DNA from: Coptodactyla brooksi
Taxonomy: Eukaryota; Arthropoda; Insecta; Coleoptera; Scarabaeidae
Reading direction: 5' to 3'
DNA: 22,914 bases
Assembly (NCBI GenBank): GCA_033557675.1
Contig: JAWQRM010000419.1
Span: forward strand, 1-22,914
Position numbers and translations under genes: made by a program
Notes under the pieces: generated by a model
Told to the model about the DNA's origin: nothing
Database searches by the model: none
The model's input: the letters and a program-made list of their open reading frames with translations, nothing else
Part shown: piece after piece, positions 10,541-19,905 of the stretch
Position numbering within the stretch: the stretch's first letter is position 1
Layout of the letters: the number at the start of each line of letters is the position of its first letter

Positions 10541-11043
10541 CATTATCCTCAAGACATATATCGAAAAATGTACTACATTTCGATCACATTTAACAACTTT
10601 TCTCAATGTATTAAATGTGTTTGGGAGTACTTTGGAACCAAACTTTAAACAAAGTAAAATAAACTTGTATAGCTTTTCATTTCGAAATGGATGTCACGAA
10701 ACAATATCCTGCGGGCCCTGTGGTTTAAGTGGCATTGAAAAGCGGAACATTAAATGAAGTACGAAACGCTGAATCTAAAAGTTTTAAAGCGGTGTTATGC
10801 GGCAATTTCTTGAGTGAGTTGATAATTATATACTTTAAGTATAAAACTTTAGCGCCTTTCCTTCAAAAGAGTTAAAATGAATTTCAATATTAGTTTTCTA
10901 TGATAACACTTGTTTAAAGTCTGCATTTCAAGGAGTTCACAAAAGTTTCCTTTTAATTTGTAAAAGTATTCATATGTATTTCCAGTGGATCGGGTTTCGA
11001 ACAGGTACAAGAAGAAGATAATTTTTTGAAAAGTAATTAACTA
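10541..11043. repeat. dispersed repeat R1, copy 2 (503 bp)
   Basis: The fuller partner of 7516-7986. It retains the segments missing from the other copy, for example TTTAAGTGGCATTGAAAAGC after the shared CCTGCGG. Sequence diverges immediately outside both edges: TGCAATGAAA on the left and TCAGCCGAGG on the right. Confidence 0.85.
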
Positions 11044-11128
11044 TCAGCCGAGGTGGCTTAAGCAATCCCACTTATGTGTTAACTATGAAAAATAAAACGT
11101 TCTATAATAAAACGAAATATGCCAAAAC

Positions 11129-11148
11129 CATTTTCGGCAACGAAAATG
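11129..11148. repeat. perfect 8-bp hairpin with GCAA loop
   Basis: CATTTTCG, GCAA, CGAAAATG. GCAA belongs to the stable GNRA tetraloop class. It lies 23 nt upstream of the CTGATGA box of the plus-strand hammerhead-like motif. Confidence 0.75.
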
Positions 11149-11154
11149 AAAGGC

Positions 11155-11245
11155 TGAGTCTTTCATCGTTCCTGATGATGATGACCTGGTTAACGAAACG
11201 TCCGCCGAACATCCTCTCTTCACATTTTGGCGTAGTGGTGACTTC
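11155..11245 (+). ncRNA. hammerhead-like PLE terminal motif, solo copy
   Basis: GAGTCTTTCATCGTTC precedes CTGATGA (11172-11178). A weak stem II follows (TGATGACCTGGTTAAC, with one mismatch and one G-T pair), then GAAAC at 11195-11199. Further on, CGCC (11203-11206) can pair with GGCG (about 11229). The leader and core follow the consensus of the copies at 2.07, 16.7 and 20.65 kb. No PLE coding sequence is attached, so this is a solo terminus. The open frame crossing it (11076-11390) is incidental. Confidence 0.6.
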
Positions 11246-11501
11246 GCTTTTACACTCTGGAAGTATGCTATTTGTTTCCTTAGGTTTTTATGAATTTCTT
11301 TTGTTCAATGTTTACGCATTGCAAAATAAATTAGTTGGATTATATGAACTCACTACTTCAGGTTTCTTCCCTGGTTTAAGGACCATTTAGTTTGTGTTAT
11401 CTTCCAGATAGTTGGAAAGTGACTTAATAATTGCATTAAATATGTATGTAGAAAGTTGTATTATGCTATGTTGTGTAATTAAGATTATTACCGAGGGCCT
11501 A

Positions 11502-11790
11502 GTTTATTTCCGCCGCAATTGTTTACTTCCTATTGATTTTGTGTATGGGCATGTTCGTCTGAAATGAAGATTCTAGGAATTCTTCAATTTTCTTTTCACC
11601 TCATTGTTTGTTTATGGTTTTTTAGTGGTCGAATGACGATATTTAGGCATGCTGCAAAGCTTTCAGCTTTTTCTTCATCATTTCCAGCCCATCTTCCAGC
11701 ACTTCCAATAATATCTGTATTCTTATTTCTTCCCATGTACGGCGAATGGGGTCATATAACTCCTTAGAACTTTCCGAAAGATTCTTCTGC
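11502..11790 (-). pseudogene. Jockey-like non-LTR retrotransposon fragment upstream of RT
   Basis: On the minus strand one frame reads AGRWAGNDEEKAESFAACLN, like the W.R.D.EKAE.FA.HL segment that joins endonuclease and reverse transcriptase in Jockey-clade LINEs. A second frame then reads IEEFLESSFQTNMPIHKINR, a stop, and TIAAEIN, matching the ..F.MNMPI..I...EV...IK block just before the NPKKAPG motif. Just upstream, ELYDPIRRTW may be the PIRR element. The order is right, but frame changes and stops make it non-functional, and similarity ends before the RT palm. The 65-residue minus-strand open frame here is mostly in the wrong phase. Confidence 0.65.
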
Positions 11791-12067
11791 AAGTAAACAA
11801 TTAATGTTTTGCATTCGATTGACAGGACAAGGCAAGACAATGTTTTGATGTTAAAACCACTGATTCATAGAGTTACTGTATGCACTCGGCAATTATCTTG
11901 TTAAAAGCGGAACTTATCTGATTGTGAAGTTTCAAAGAAAAGCATTCTATGGTCAAGAATTTTTAAATAATTTGTACACAAAATCTACCATCCGTTTTCC
12001 AGCAAATACCAACATCTTCATAATTAATACATCTCAACACATTACATAAAGGACGTCCAGATGTAAA

Positions 12068-12144
12068 TACATTAAATTATTATCAGTTAATATTACTAAT
12101 ATTAACTGGTATTAATTAGTATCCGTTGTACATTAAATTATTAT
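12068..12144. repeat. 16-bp direct repeats flanking a 45-bp insert with a hairpin
   Basis: TACATTAAATTATTAT occurs at 12068-12083 and 12129-12144. The insert opens with CAGTTAATAT, TACTA, ATATTAACTG (12084-12108), a perfect 10-bp hairpin. It could be a tiny insertion with target duplication or a tandem duplication. Confidence 0.6.
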
Positions 12145-12449
12145 GCCTATTAATACGTTTTCATCTCTAAAAATTGCTTCCAACAATAAAAATTTATGTA
12201 TACAACAACTAAGTGTATTTCAATTCAGAATGTTTTATTCTTCTATGTACTGTTGGTTAAGATTAACATTTATCAATTATATCTTAAATATAATGATATA
12301 TGATTATAAAATATTTAGCAAGCTTTTGTCATGCCAAAAAGTAAACATTCTTCCAAAATTTGTTTACGTTTGTTCATAGTTTCTACATCTATGATATTAG
12401 TTTTAGATTATCTATTAATAGTTGTCGTTGTATATGTTGTATATATATA

Positions 12450-12767
12450 TATACAGGTGTCTGGTGTAAAACTAGCAAACATAAAACCAGAGGTAGATTG
12501 AGTTAAACAGAGGAGAAAAATCCCGTAGCATGTTGATATCTGAGCAACAGTTTTTAAGATATTAAACATTTGCGCAAGCAAATGAGCGGCGTGGGAAACA
12601 CGGTAGCCTGTAGCACGGCCCGCGTGCCCCTCTCACTCTGGCGCGCGGAGAGCGAGGAACCACCAAACAAGCAAACGATTACAAATGCTTACGAATCATT
12701 TCATAACCACGGTGAGGACAACAATTCTTTGGCGCAAAGAACATCCAATTTCCGATTATTTGATTAA
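12450..12767 (+). mobile_element. GC-richer transposon scrap beginning TATACAGGTGTC
   Basis: Directly after a short (TA)n run the sequence begins TATACAGGTGTCTGG, like the end of the element at 9343. A segment near 12560-12660 is strikingly GC-rich for this window and includes an imperfect palindrome around GGCGCGCGG. The frame ending at 12767 reads ITNAYESFHNHGEDNNSLAQ, which has the flavour of a transposase N-terminal helix-turn-helix, but I cannot assign a family. No right-hand terminus was found. The sequence looks imported relative to its flanks. Confidence 0.4.
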
Positions 12768-12818
12768 TAATATAACTGGTAATTAATGTAAATAAACTGT
12801 TCGTAAGCATTTGTAATT
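12677..12818. repeat. 18-bp inverted repeat
   Basis: ATTACAAATGCTTACGAA near 12678-12695 recurs as its exact complement at about 12800-12817, enclosing roughly 105 bp. It could be the terminal repeat of a small nested insertion. Confidence 0.65.
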
Positions 12819-13215
12819 GTTCAAATATTAACAAGGATCAACAATGCCTTATCGTAAAATTGCTATTATAATTTGTGTGATTGTTCCGAAAATATCCGTA
12901 ATTCTTTTAAAATTAATCATAACGATCATAAAAGATATTTTACAATAAACTAAATTCTTTAAAACCAACTTCACTATAAAAAAAAAAACGTGAATTCCAA
13001 ATGTAAACAAGATTTAAAAAAAAAATTAATCTACTAAAAATAGATTCTTAAAATCAATCAAAGATATCTTTTAGCAAATTAAATTAATTGACTATAATAA
13101 ACTAGAATTAATTAACAATAGAATTTTAGATGAAAAAAAAATAAGAACTTTGCAAATAGACTATACTGTGAAGCTAACTAATATCCTAACTTAACGTAGA
13201 AATTGCTTCTTGGTA

Positions 13216-13330
13216 GAAATCTGGGGACTTCGCTGGTCATTTAACATCTCTTCTTCTAATTATAAGACAATTTGGGAATGAATTTGTTAAAAATTCTTTA
13301 GTCCTAACTGAATAATGATATTAAAGCCAA
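13216..13330 (-). pseudogene. DDE transposase fragment with PAKSPDF motif
   Basis: The minus strand reads YHYSVRTKEFLTNSFPNCLI, then IRRRDVK, a stop, PAKSPDF. This follows the pattern HYS..VR.FL...FP.R.IGRRG...WP.RSPDLTPLDFFLWG of an insect transposase family in the IS630/Tc1/mariner group; the stop replaces the expected Trp (TGG to TGA). Another stop precedes YHYS. The part after SPDF, which would hold the LDFFLWG stretch, is gone. Upstream, a two-phase open region (13287-13798) does not clearly continue the protein. The call rests on about 30 residues. Confidence 0.5.
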
Positions 13331-13504
13331 CTACAGGTCTATTAGAGGAATATTTTGAATTGCCGGAAATTTTCGGTTTTGATTTAGTGGTGGCATTCTT
13401 TAATTTTATTATTAAGCCAAAGGTTCCAAAATTCACAACTTCAACCCTGTTCGGACAATGTCGAACAGTTTTCCATATCATGCCAAAACGGATGGCGTTT
13501 TGCC

Positions 13505-13798
13505 TTAAATTTTGCCAACAGTTTTCAAAATTTGGAAGCATATTGAAAATTGCTTGTCAACAGGAAATTGTTCCCTGCAAACGAAAGTACGAGTAAATCC
13601 ATAAATACTTCCGCAACGTCCTCTATATATTATTTTCCTACCTTTTGAGTTATATACCTCCAGTTCATGTTCAGAATTTATTCTAAGGGCAACCACCGAT
13701 TTTCGCTGTACAACAACCTTGTAGTGAATGGGCCGTGCTCGGGCTAATGCGATATCGTCGTCATGACTTTCCGCTCGAGGCGGTGTTACCATTTTCAA
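13505..13798 (-). other. GC-rich ORF of unknown nature
   Basis: Ninety-seven codons begin MKMVTPPRAESHDDDIALAR and stay open through a patch with unusually high GC (about 13680-13830). The translation is mixed and not low-complexity, unlike most frames in this window. I recognise no domain. Overlapping minus and plus frames (13287-13541, 13315-13596) are equally anonymous. It is bounded by transposase scraps on both sides and is probably repeat-derived, but a host exon is not excluded. Confidence 0.25.
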
Positions 13799-13837
13799 TG
13801 GGGCTGGGCATCCCCCCCAACTGTACGTATACCTCTA

Positions 13838-14273
13838 GATATTTTGCTTTTTTATTACAAAAAAGGTAAAAATGCCGTTCAAGCGAGAAAAAAATTATGT
13901 GGCGTATATGGAGAAGATGTATTGACAGAATACCAGAGCCAAAACTGGTTTTAAAAATTTTTGCAAAAATGAAAAAAATTCAATTTTTTTTTGAAATTTT
14001 GCAAAATTTTCAATATTTCAATTTGGAAGTGTACTGTCATCAACTGCATAAATTACATGATTTACTCAAACAGAAAAGGCCAGAATACTGCCAGATCCAC
14101 CATATTCTCCAAATCCGGTACTTCCGATGATTACTTATTTCGGTCTCCACAAAATTTTTTGAACAGCAAAACCTTTACTTCAAATGACGCCGTCAAAAAT
14201 GACCGATCAGTTTTTTACCAGCCAGGATCACAAGTTTTATGAGCTACTGCCAGAAAGATGGCAAAAGGTGTAA
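13838..14273 (+). pseudogene. mariner transposase relic with two internal deletions
   Basis: DILLFYYKKGKNAVQARKKL then CGVYGEDVLTEYQSQNWF (13838-13951) is the N-terminal helix-turn-helix of mariner transposases. After a gap, VYCHQLHKLHDLLKQKRPEY (about 14028-14088) matches the YC.QLDRLK..L..KRPE segment. PPYSP (14097-14111) and SDDYLFRSPQNFLNSKTFTS (from 14123) are the region of the third catalytic Asp. Then, shifted in frame, come DQFFTSQDHKFYELLPERWQ and KV up to 14270, the C-terminal end. Sequence holding the first Asp is missing between 13952 and 14024. The HDNARPH segment with the second Asp is missing between the KRPE and PPYSP blocks. Stops and frameshifts confirm a dead copy. Terminal inverted repeats were not identified. 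Confidence 0.8.
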
Positions 14274-14289
14274 TTATATGAAATATTAA

Positions 14290-15677
14290 TATTCTCTAGG
14301 AAAAGTGCCTTTCTCCTGTCCAGTATACAGCTAACGCTTAAGGAGATAGGACTCTACGAGATTAATGCGTTTTGATAAAAAATTATAATGGACAAGATTA
14401 TCAATCATGATATGATTGGAAGACATTGTATTTATACAAGAATTGTAAGGTGAAAAGCTGCAGGTGAGTACATTTTTAAAATTGAATTATTGATGGATGT
14501 TATGGCTCATTTATTTCCTCGACTGAATTTTTCAACCATTATTTATAAATTGACTTATTGAAAAGTTACACATTCAGATTGTCAGCTTTTTGGCATGTCA
14601 CTTTTTTATTTTGCAAAGCATCGTCATGTTATTATCGTTGTAATTGTTGAAAGACACCATTATAGCCAACTGTACGTGGTTTCTCCAAAATAACAAGTTA
14701 CACAAAAATGTTATTAAAATAACATAAAACTATGTTATTAAGAACCTAAGGTATGTAACATTTAATTCTATAGTTTTGCAAGTAGAATGTTTTAAAATAT
14801 TTTTTAAATAGCAGTCATAAAACTGAAAAACTCTTCCTCCAGCTGTTGTAGCTTCCGAGATTCTCATTTTACACAACTAAAACATATCTTTATGTACATC
14901 CCTAGAACACAAATGTGTTAGACTAAAAGTGATATCTTTAACCTCATTGATTCATGAACACCTAAAATTGAATAATTTACATTCAGGCTGAGTGTAGTTA
15001 GATGACTTCCTGTGGCATTTAACAAATTGGGGTTAAATTTCTTTGCTGAATATTTCTTTCTAAGCAAGTACTGCTTTTTGGCGCTGATGTACCCTTTATT
15101 ATCCTCCCTACGGCTCTCAATTTTTTTTCTGAAATGAAGTTTTTTTTTGTTTGCGCTTTAGGCCTTTTCTATAGCCTTACGATAAGTCTTGCGAAATAGT
15201 TTAAACGTGGTTGTAAACTACATTGAGAACCATTGAGAACAGCACGAATGGTCTCATATTTTTCAACTCTCCATGGAACTTTGATATCGAAGGAAATACG
15301 AAATCGATACCACTGTTAATTAGTGACACGAAATCATCACGGTGGCTCGTCAAAGGACCTCCAATTAAAATCGTTAACATTGTAATGTAATGCTATAAAC
15401 CCTGAGTAAGCTCTGTTCAGTAATGGGTTAAAATGCATCAATGTACCAAAACATGTTTTTGTTCTGATATATTAATTTATATTTATACCCACTTCACACT
15501 CAAATTATAAAATAAATCCGCTTTTGTTTCGAGAGCTTTTTGAATTATATTGCTAATTTCATGTACCTGGTTGACTGTTGAGTGTTAAGTCTACACCCAA
15601 ACAAATTGTTCGAAATCAAATTATTTTTCCTTCTATTATAGACCTTAAGTTAATAATACATTTTAATATAAATATAT
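14290..15677. other. stretch without recognised genes
   Basis: A hairpin ATGTTATT, AA, AATAACAT sits near 14709-14726. Between about 15000 and 15400 composition is slightly less AT-rich, but neither strand yields a motif I know. Confidence 0.45.
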
Positions 15678-15880
15678 TATCTTCCAGTATGTCTTCCAGT
15701 TATAAAAATCTCCACCATCCTTACGACGTTATACTGTTTCAGTAGTAATTGGTTAGAATTTAGCTGTTTCAATATTTCATCATTGACAGGATTTAAAGCA
15801 AAAGCTCCTTTTCTATTTAGATTTTCAATTTCAATAGCTACTTCCTTTGGTGTGACAAAGTTAATTACTCTATTGATTCC
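15678..15880 (-). pseudogene. Jockey-like LINE reverse transcriptase N-terminal fragment
   Basis: The minus strand reads VINFVTPKEVAIEIENLNRK, then GAFALNPVNDEILKQLNSNQ, matching the VTP.EV...IK.LNPKKAPG.D.I..EILK.L block that opens the RT of Jockey-clade non-LTR retrotransposons. NPKKAPG has decayed to NRKGAFAL. The frame stays open through LLLKQYNVVRMVEIFITGRH and stops at 15678; the palm with FADD is missing. It begins at almost the family position where the fragment at 11.5-11.8 kb ends, but the two are 4 kb apart, so they are probably separate insertions. Confidence 0.75.
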
Positions 15881-15994
15881 CTTAATTTAGAATTTAATAT
15901 TATCAAAATTTGCATAATTTTGCTTCCGGCTTCGAGTTAGTTGTGTACCAAATATTACTAAAGCAAACAAATGTAAATTAACCATTAATTTAAA

Positions 15995-16044
15995 TTTAAA
16001 AAGTTTAGTTTTAAACTAATCCAGTTTAAAACTAAATTTTTAAA
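15995..16044. repeat. 50-nt near-perfect hairpin
   Basis: The left arm 15995-16017 (AAGTTTAGTTTTAAACT at its inner end) pairs with 16023-16044 across the loop AATCC. The only irregularity in 22 bp is one unpaired G in the left arm. Confidence 0.75.
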
Positions 16045-16059
16045 CTGCATTGTAAGCCT

Positions 16060-16690
16060 GAACTTGTTTTTGTGAATATTGTGAACATTTTTGTAATATT
16101 AATTTAGAGTAGTGTTATTGCTGCAATTTTATTTTCCAACGAGTAGTAGAAAGCGGTTTTAATGGTCCAGCCTGAATACGCTTTTGGGTATACCCCAACG
16201 CTTCATGGGTACTAAAAAATAATGTACTTTTTAGAAATGTATTGTCAAAATCTGGTTAGTTTTTAGTGACATATATAAAATATTACAATACTCACGGACT
16301 TGGATATTTCTGAAAGCCTTGTAGTTTACAACTGTACGATTCTTGTGTTACTAATAATGTATTTAAAATTACTCTTAAATTTATCTGAATTATTTTTGTT
16401 GAAGCCCGTTATATTTTACTTTTATTGAAATGAGAAAACAGTAACGAGGAATATGAAGGGATCAAGGGATCCAACGAGAGATGAATAATTCATATTGCCT
16501 TTGGCCGAGATACGAGACAGGTAATTTTTAACTTTTAATTGAAACAAGTTAGTAGCTAGCATGTTTTCCCTGCAAACCTGAAATATTGATATTCAGCACA
16601 TTTAAATTATTTATACTAAATTTGTGAGTTGAAACCTTTTACTTAGTGACGAAGTAAAACAATATCAGCACTAAACTAAAACCAAAAAAT
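16060..16690. other. stretch without recognised genes
   Basis: I saw no coding motif, RNA gene or repeat partner here on either strand. Confidence 0.45.
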
Positions 16691-16699
16691 TATTACCTA

Positions 16700-16760
16700 A
16701 CGGGCGTTTCGCTAACCATGGAAGCATCATCAGGAGCGACAATAGACCTCTTTCATCGCT
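16700..16760 (-). ncRNA. hammerhead-like PLE terminal motif (minus member of inverted pair)
   Basis: On the minus strand, GAGGTCTATTGTCGCTC leads to CTGATGA (16733-16727), then TGCTTCCATGGTTAGC, where GCT pairs with AGC and the rest of stem II is decayed, then GAAAC (16710-16706) and GCCCG. Core boxes are intact. The downstream sequence TTTTAGTTTAGTG resembles the tails after the other copies. Confidence 0.55.
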
Positions 16761-16766
16761 AGAGAT

Positions 16767-16810
16767 GTCTTTCATCACTCCTAATGCTACTAACTTAGTT
16801 AGCTAAATAA
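16767..16810 (+). ncRNA. hammerhead-like PLE terminal motif (plus member of inverted pair, decayed)
   Basis: GTCTTTCATCACTCCTAATG, then CTACTAACTTAGTTAGCTAA. Compared with the family consensus this is CTGATGA changed to CTAATG- and GCGAAACG changed to GCTAAAT-. A good stem II (CTAACTTAGTTAG) survives. It lies head-to-head with the minus-strand copy at 16700-16760. Confidence 0.5.
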
Positions 16811-16814
16811 ATCC

Positions 16815-17660
16815 AGTAATAACAGTCAATTGTTCTGTATGGATGAAGCAGGGAGTAGTATCAAAAATGATTGTATGATATTATTTTGGCTCTTTCATCA
16901 TCTCTAAAATTTGTTGTCTGTCGGTTTCCAAAATAATTTGAAGAACTTCAATTTGTATTTTGTCACATAAATAATGATCAAATTTGAAGAACTAAAATAT
17001 GTCGTGGCAAATATTGTACTATACACATTAATCATTCTATAATATATTGCCAACATTTTTTCTCAGTTTTTTCTGAATATATGATCTACATATTTTGAAT
17101 CATTACAAATGTGTTGATTAATCACGAAGGTATTTTGCAATCGAATACTTCACATCACAATCACAAAATCTGAATTTCGGGATTATGAATGCACTATGAT
17201 AACTAATTATAATGATAACTAATAATTACTTTAATTCATAATAATTTGATTTGGATAACTTACAACCTAATTCACTTTTATAGTAATCCTTATTGACTAC
17301 TTGATCAGTACAGTCTTCACTAACCAATCTTTAATTTCAATCGTGTTTTGGATAAGTAATATATCTTTAGTTTGTTCTTTAGTATTCTCTTTAGACATTT
17401 GAGTAGACAAGCTCCAAGTGGTTACTTCGTTGTTAGTACTGTATTGTATTTGTACTGTATTGGTACTTTTATTTATTACGTTATTGATACTGTATTTGGA
17501 TTCAAATACGTACTAGCTAAGAAAATATACATGGTAAATCAATACTGCGTTATTGTTCGAAGACTTATTTGATTTCACGTACAAGAAATTTCCAATACAA
17601 GATAAAATAGTGCTTATAGAAATTTATACGATAAAATAGTTTTTAAAGTTGATTTATGTT
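16815..17660. other. stretch without recognised genes
   Basis: The plus-strand frame 17372-17572 is rich in Tyr/Val/Leu and looks membrane-like, but that follows from T-rich DNA; no start context or homologue supports it. TGATAACTAAT occurs twice near 17197-17225. Confidence 0.45.
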
Positions 17661-17667
17661 AATAAGT

Positions 17668-17704
17668 CTACAAATCTTAAGGCTTGAAAGGCTACAAATC
17701 TTAA
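17668..17704. repeat. two-unit direct repeat, 24-bp period
   Basis: CTACAAATCTTAA at 17668-17680 and 17692-17704. Confidence 0.65.
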
Positions 17705-17861
17705 ACATGAAGACTTGGTGGGCTTCTAGATTGCCCCGAGCTAAGAATGTAGTTCTACAAACATTTTTCCAGCCTTTTCTTGATTTTTTCAACTCCAAAC
17801 TTATAAAATGAAAATTAGTTTTGTAATTAGGAAATAAATACTATTACACACGTTTTCTAGT

Positions 17862-18147
17862 GTTTCACCATGACAATGCTAGACTCACATACTTCTTTAG
17901 TGACTAGTCAAGAATGATTGGAGCTTGGGTGGGAAGTGATGTCACATCCAGTATACAGCCCTGAATCTTACACCTTTAGATAACCATTTACATCAATCCT
18001 TGCAATACTGTTTGAATGGTAAAACTTTCAGCGATGTTGATGATGTGAAATCACACCAGCTTCACTTTTATCATGAAGGGATCATGAAGTTGACAGAAGG
18101 ATAGCCAAAGATTATTGAACAAAAGGGGAAATATATAATTGATTAAA
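17862..18147 (+). pseudogene. mariner transposase C-terminal half, DD34D Asp pair retained
   Basis: Starting near 17862, VFHHDNARL (shifting frame to HTSLVTSQE, a stop, LELGWEVMSHPVYSPE) gives the second catalytic Asp in HDN. After a one-base insertion, LTPLDNHLHQSLQYCLNGKT then FSDVDDVKSHQ give the third Asp in PLDNH; the spacing is 34 residues, the mariner value. FYHEGIMKLTEG, a stop, PKIIEQKGKYIID and the natural terminal TAA end the protein as in many mariners. About 10 residues between KSH and FYHEG are deleted. The N-terminal half and first Asp are not found upstream. It is better preserved than the relic at 13.8-14.3 kb and has a different deletion pattern, so it is an independent copy. 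Confidence 0.85.
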
Positions 18148-18159
18148 TACAATCATCTG

Positions 18160-18480
18160 TTGTGTAATAACCGTTGGCAGGAAGCGTTTCAATCTTCTTA
18201 TAACAACTTGGTCCACTTTTGGGTTTCTTCTTTCACTGATGGTCCTTACATCAAATTATTCTAAAGTATAATATAAAGTATATTGGAGGTTCACATAGTT
18301 ATTTAGGAAAATGTAATATTAAAAGTAGTATTGGTGTTCCTTCTGCACCATTTTTAATTCTTGTAGGGGCAGCTTAAGTGCTAGGTAGTTTTAGTATTAC
18401 ATCCCAAAAAGGCTACTCTGTTTAACCCTCTGCTGTTAATATACTCAAATATTGATTAATTGTTTTTTGTTTTGATTTCG
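18160..18480. other. stretch without recognised genes
   Basis: This follows the mariner stop codon. The element's 3' inverted repeat should lie here, but I could not identify it without its partner. Confidence 0.4.
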
Positions 18481-18486
18481 AAAAAA

Positions 18487-18509
18487 CACAGGACGAAATT
18501 AGTCCTGTG
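18487..18509. repeat. perfect 8-bp hairpin followed by AATAAA
   Basis: CACAGGAC, loop GAAATTA, GTCCTGTG. An AATAAA hexamer lies about 40 bp downstream (CCTAATAAAGTTCTC). Hairpin plus signal could be the 3' end of an unrecognised element; no coding sequence is attached. Confidence 0.6.
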
Positions 18510-18559
18510 AGTGCTTTTCTTTGTATTGTCAACTACAGTTTGAATGCCTAATAAAGTTC

Positions 18560-19900
18560 TCGGTTTGTTCCTCAGACTGTTGTTTGATTTTTATTTGAAC
18601 TAGTGTACACATGTTAATCAAAATTAAAAAACGTAATCAGGGTAACGTATTGCGCACCTGATTTAATGCGTTTTATTCATTACAAAAGTATTCAGAAATG
18701 ACGGCTTTTAATCAATTAAAAGCCCTAGTGTTAACTAAAAATCGGAGGTGAGAGTTTGGTGCATTCTACAAAAATTATAAAATTAGCTGAAGTCACTATT
18801 ACACAGCTTTTTATGTTAGTGAATGCGAACACATAACAAATTTTTTGAACAGCAAATGATTTACTGCGTATTACAAAGTGGGAATAGTGGACAACAGTTT
18901 TTATTTTTTTCGAGAAATATGAACGAGAAGTGGCATTTTTCGTCTCTAAAGTTATCACTGAACCAATCAAGATCAATTATGCCCTAGTTTTTTACTGCTG
19001 GAGATACATAAAACACCTATATACTCTTCATTTTACTTATAGTTAATAATATAGTTAGCCAATAACGGTTATACAGCACAACAAACTGAAAACTTGACAT
19101 CCATCAACTGATCATTTGCTTTGTAACGAAGCAGATACTTCTAAATATTCCCCAGCATTCCGGTAATTGAACGAATACACACACAAAGAATATTGTGTGA
19201 ACTTTAACCAAGGGAGTATATGTTTAAAAATACAATTATCTTTTGTTGAAGAAAATGCAATTCCCCAATTTTATACAAAGGACTTTGTTAAAAAGACATG
19301 AAAAGCTGCTTTGAAGAAAATAATTTGCATGTACTTTAAATAAGTTTTATTCGAACATTAATAGGAAAACTTCCTTGCAAAATCGCTTTCTTTTATGTTT
19401 TACAAGAAGTAGTATTTTTATCCATATTAATAGTCTACTTACTTCTCAATGTTAACTACCTATAATCGACAATAGTAATATGATGGCTTAATAATATACT
19501 CTGTATTTCGATCACGTTTGAATACTGTACATTACAGTCTCAATTACTTTATCGATTCATATTGCAAATAATTTTGCAAGAAAATAAGAAGTGCTGCAAT
19601 AATTCTGTAATGATGATTATTTGTGGTAAACTTTTACTTAATTTACACCAAAAATATATTAATACATATTTGATTTTATCGATTTTATTTCATGAAATAA
19701 TAAATAAAATTTATTAAACATAAATAATGATTTTATTTCTATTAAAAGAACATTTTCTCGGGCTTACGTTTACATGTTCAATTTAGTTTTATAAATACAA
19801 GAAACAAGAATTGCTTCCTCTTAAATTAAAATAATATTTTCCCTGATATATAGAGTTATGATTTACCCATGATTAACCAAAGAATGCACTTCTGAATATG
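18560..19900. other. stretch without recognised genes
   Basis: The minus-strand frame 18731-18976 has no known domain. The remainder is AT-rich without repeats shared elsewhere in the window. Confidence 0.45.
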
Positions 19901-19905
19901 CATAA

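Noticed and set aside
11044..11075. tRNA-derived SINE head (GCCGAGGTGGCTTAAGC)
   Set aside because: The string recalls an A-box of Leu/Ser tRNA type, but no B-box, no cloverleaf and no poly(A) tail follow.
11643..11840. 65-codon minus-strand ORF and the plus ORF at 11564-11767
   Set aside because: Both overlap the Jockey-like fragment in the wrong phase or strand; the recognisable residues are in other minus-strand frames.
13287..13596. Overlapping plus and minus ORFs as host exons
   Set aside because: No consistent splice sites or homology could be seen, and transposase scraps flank them closely.
17372..17572. Membrane-like small ORF
   Set aside because: Hydrophobicity follows from T-rich codons; no homology or gene structure.
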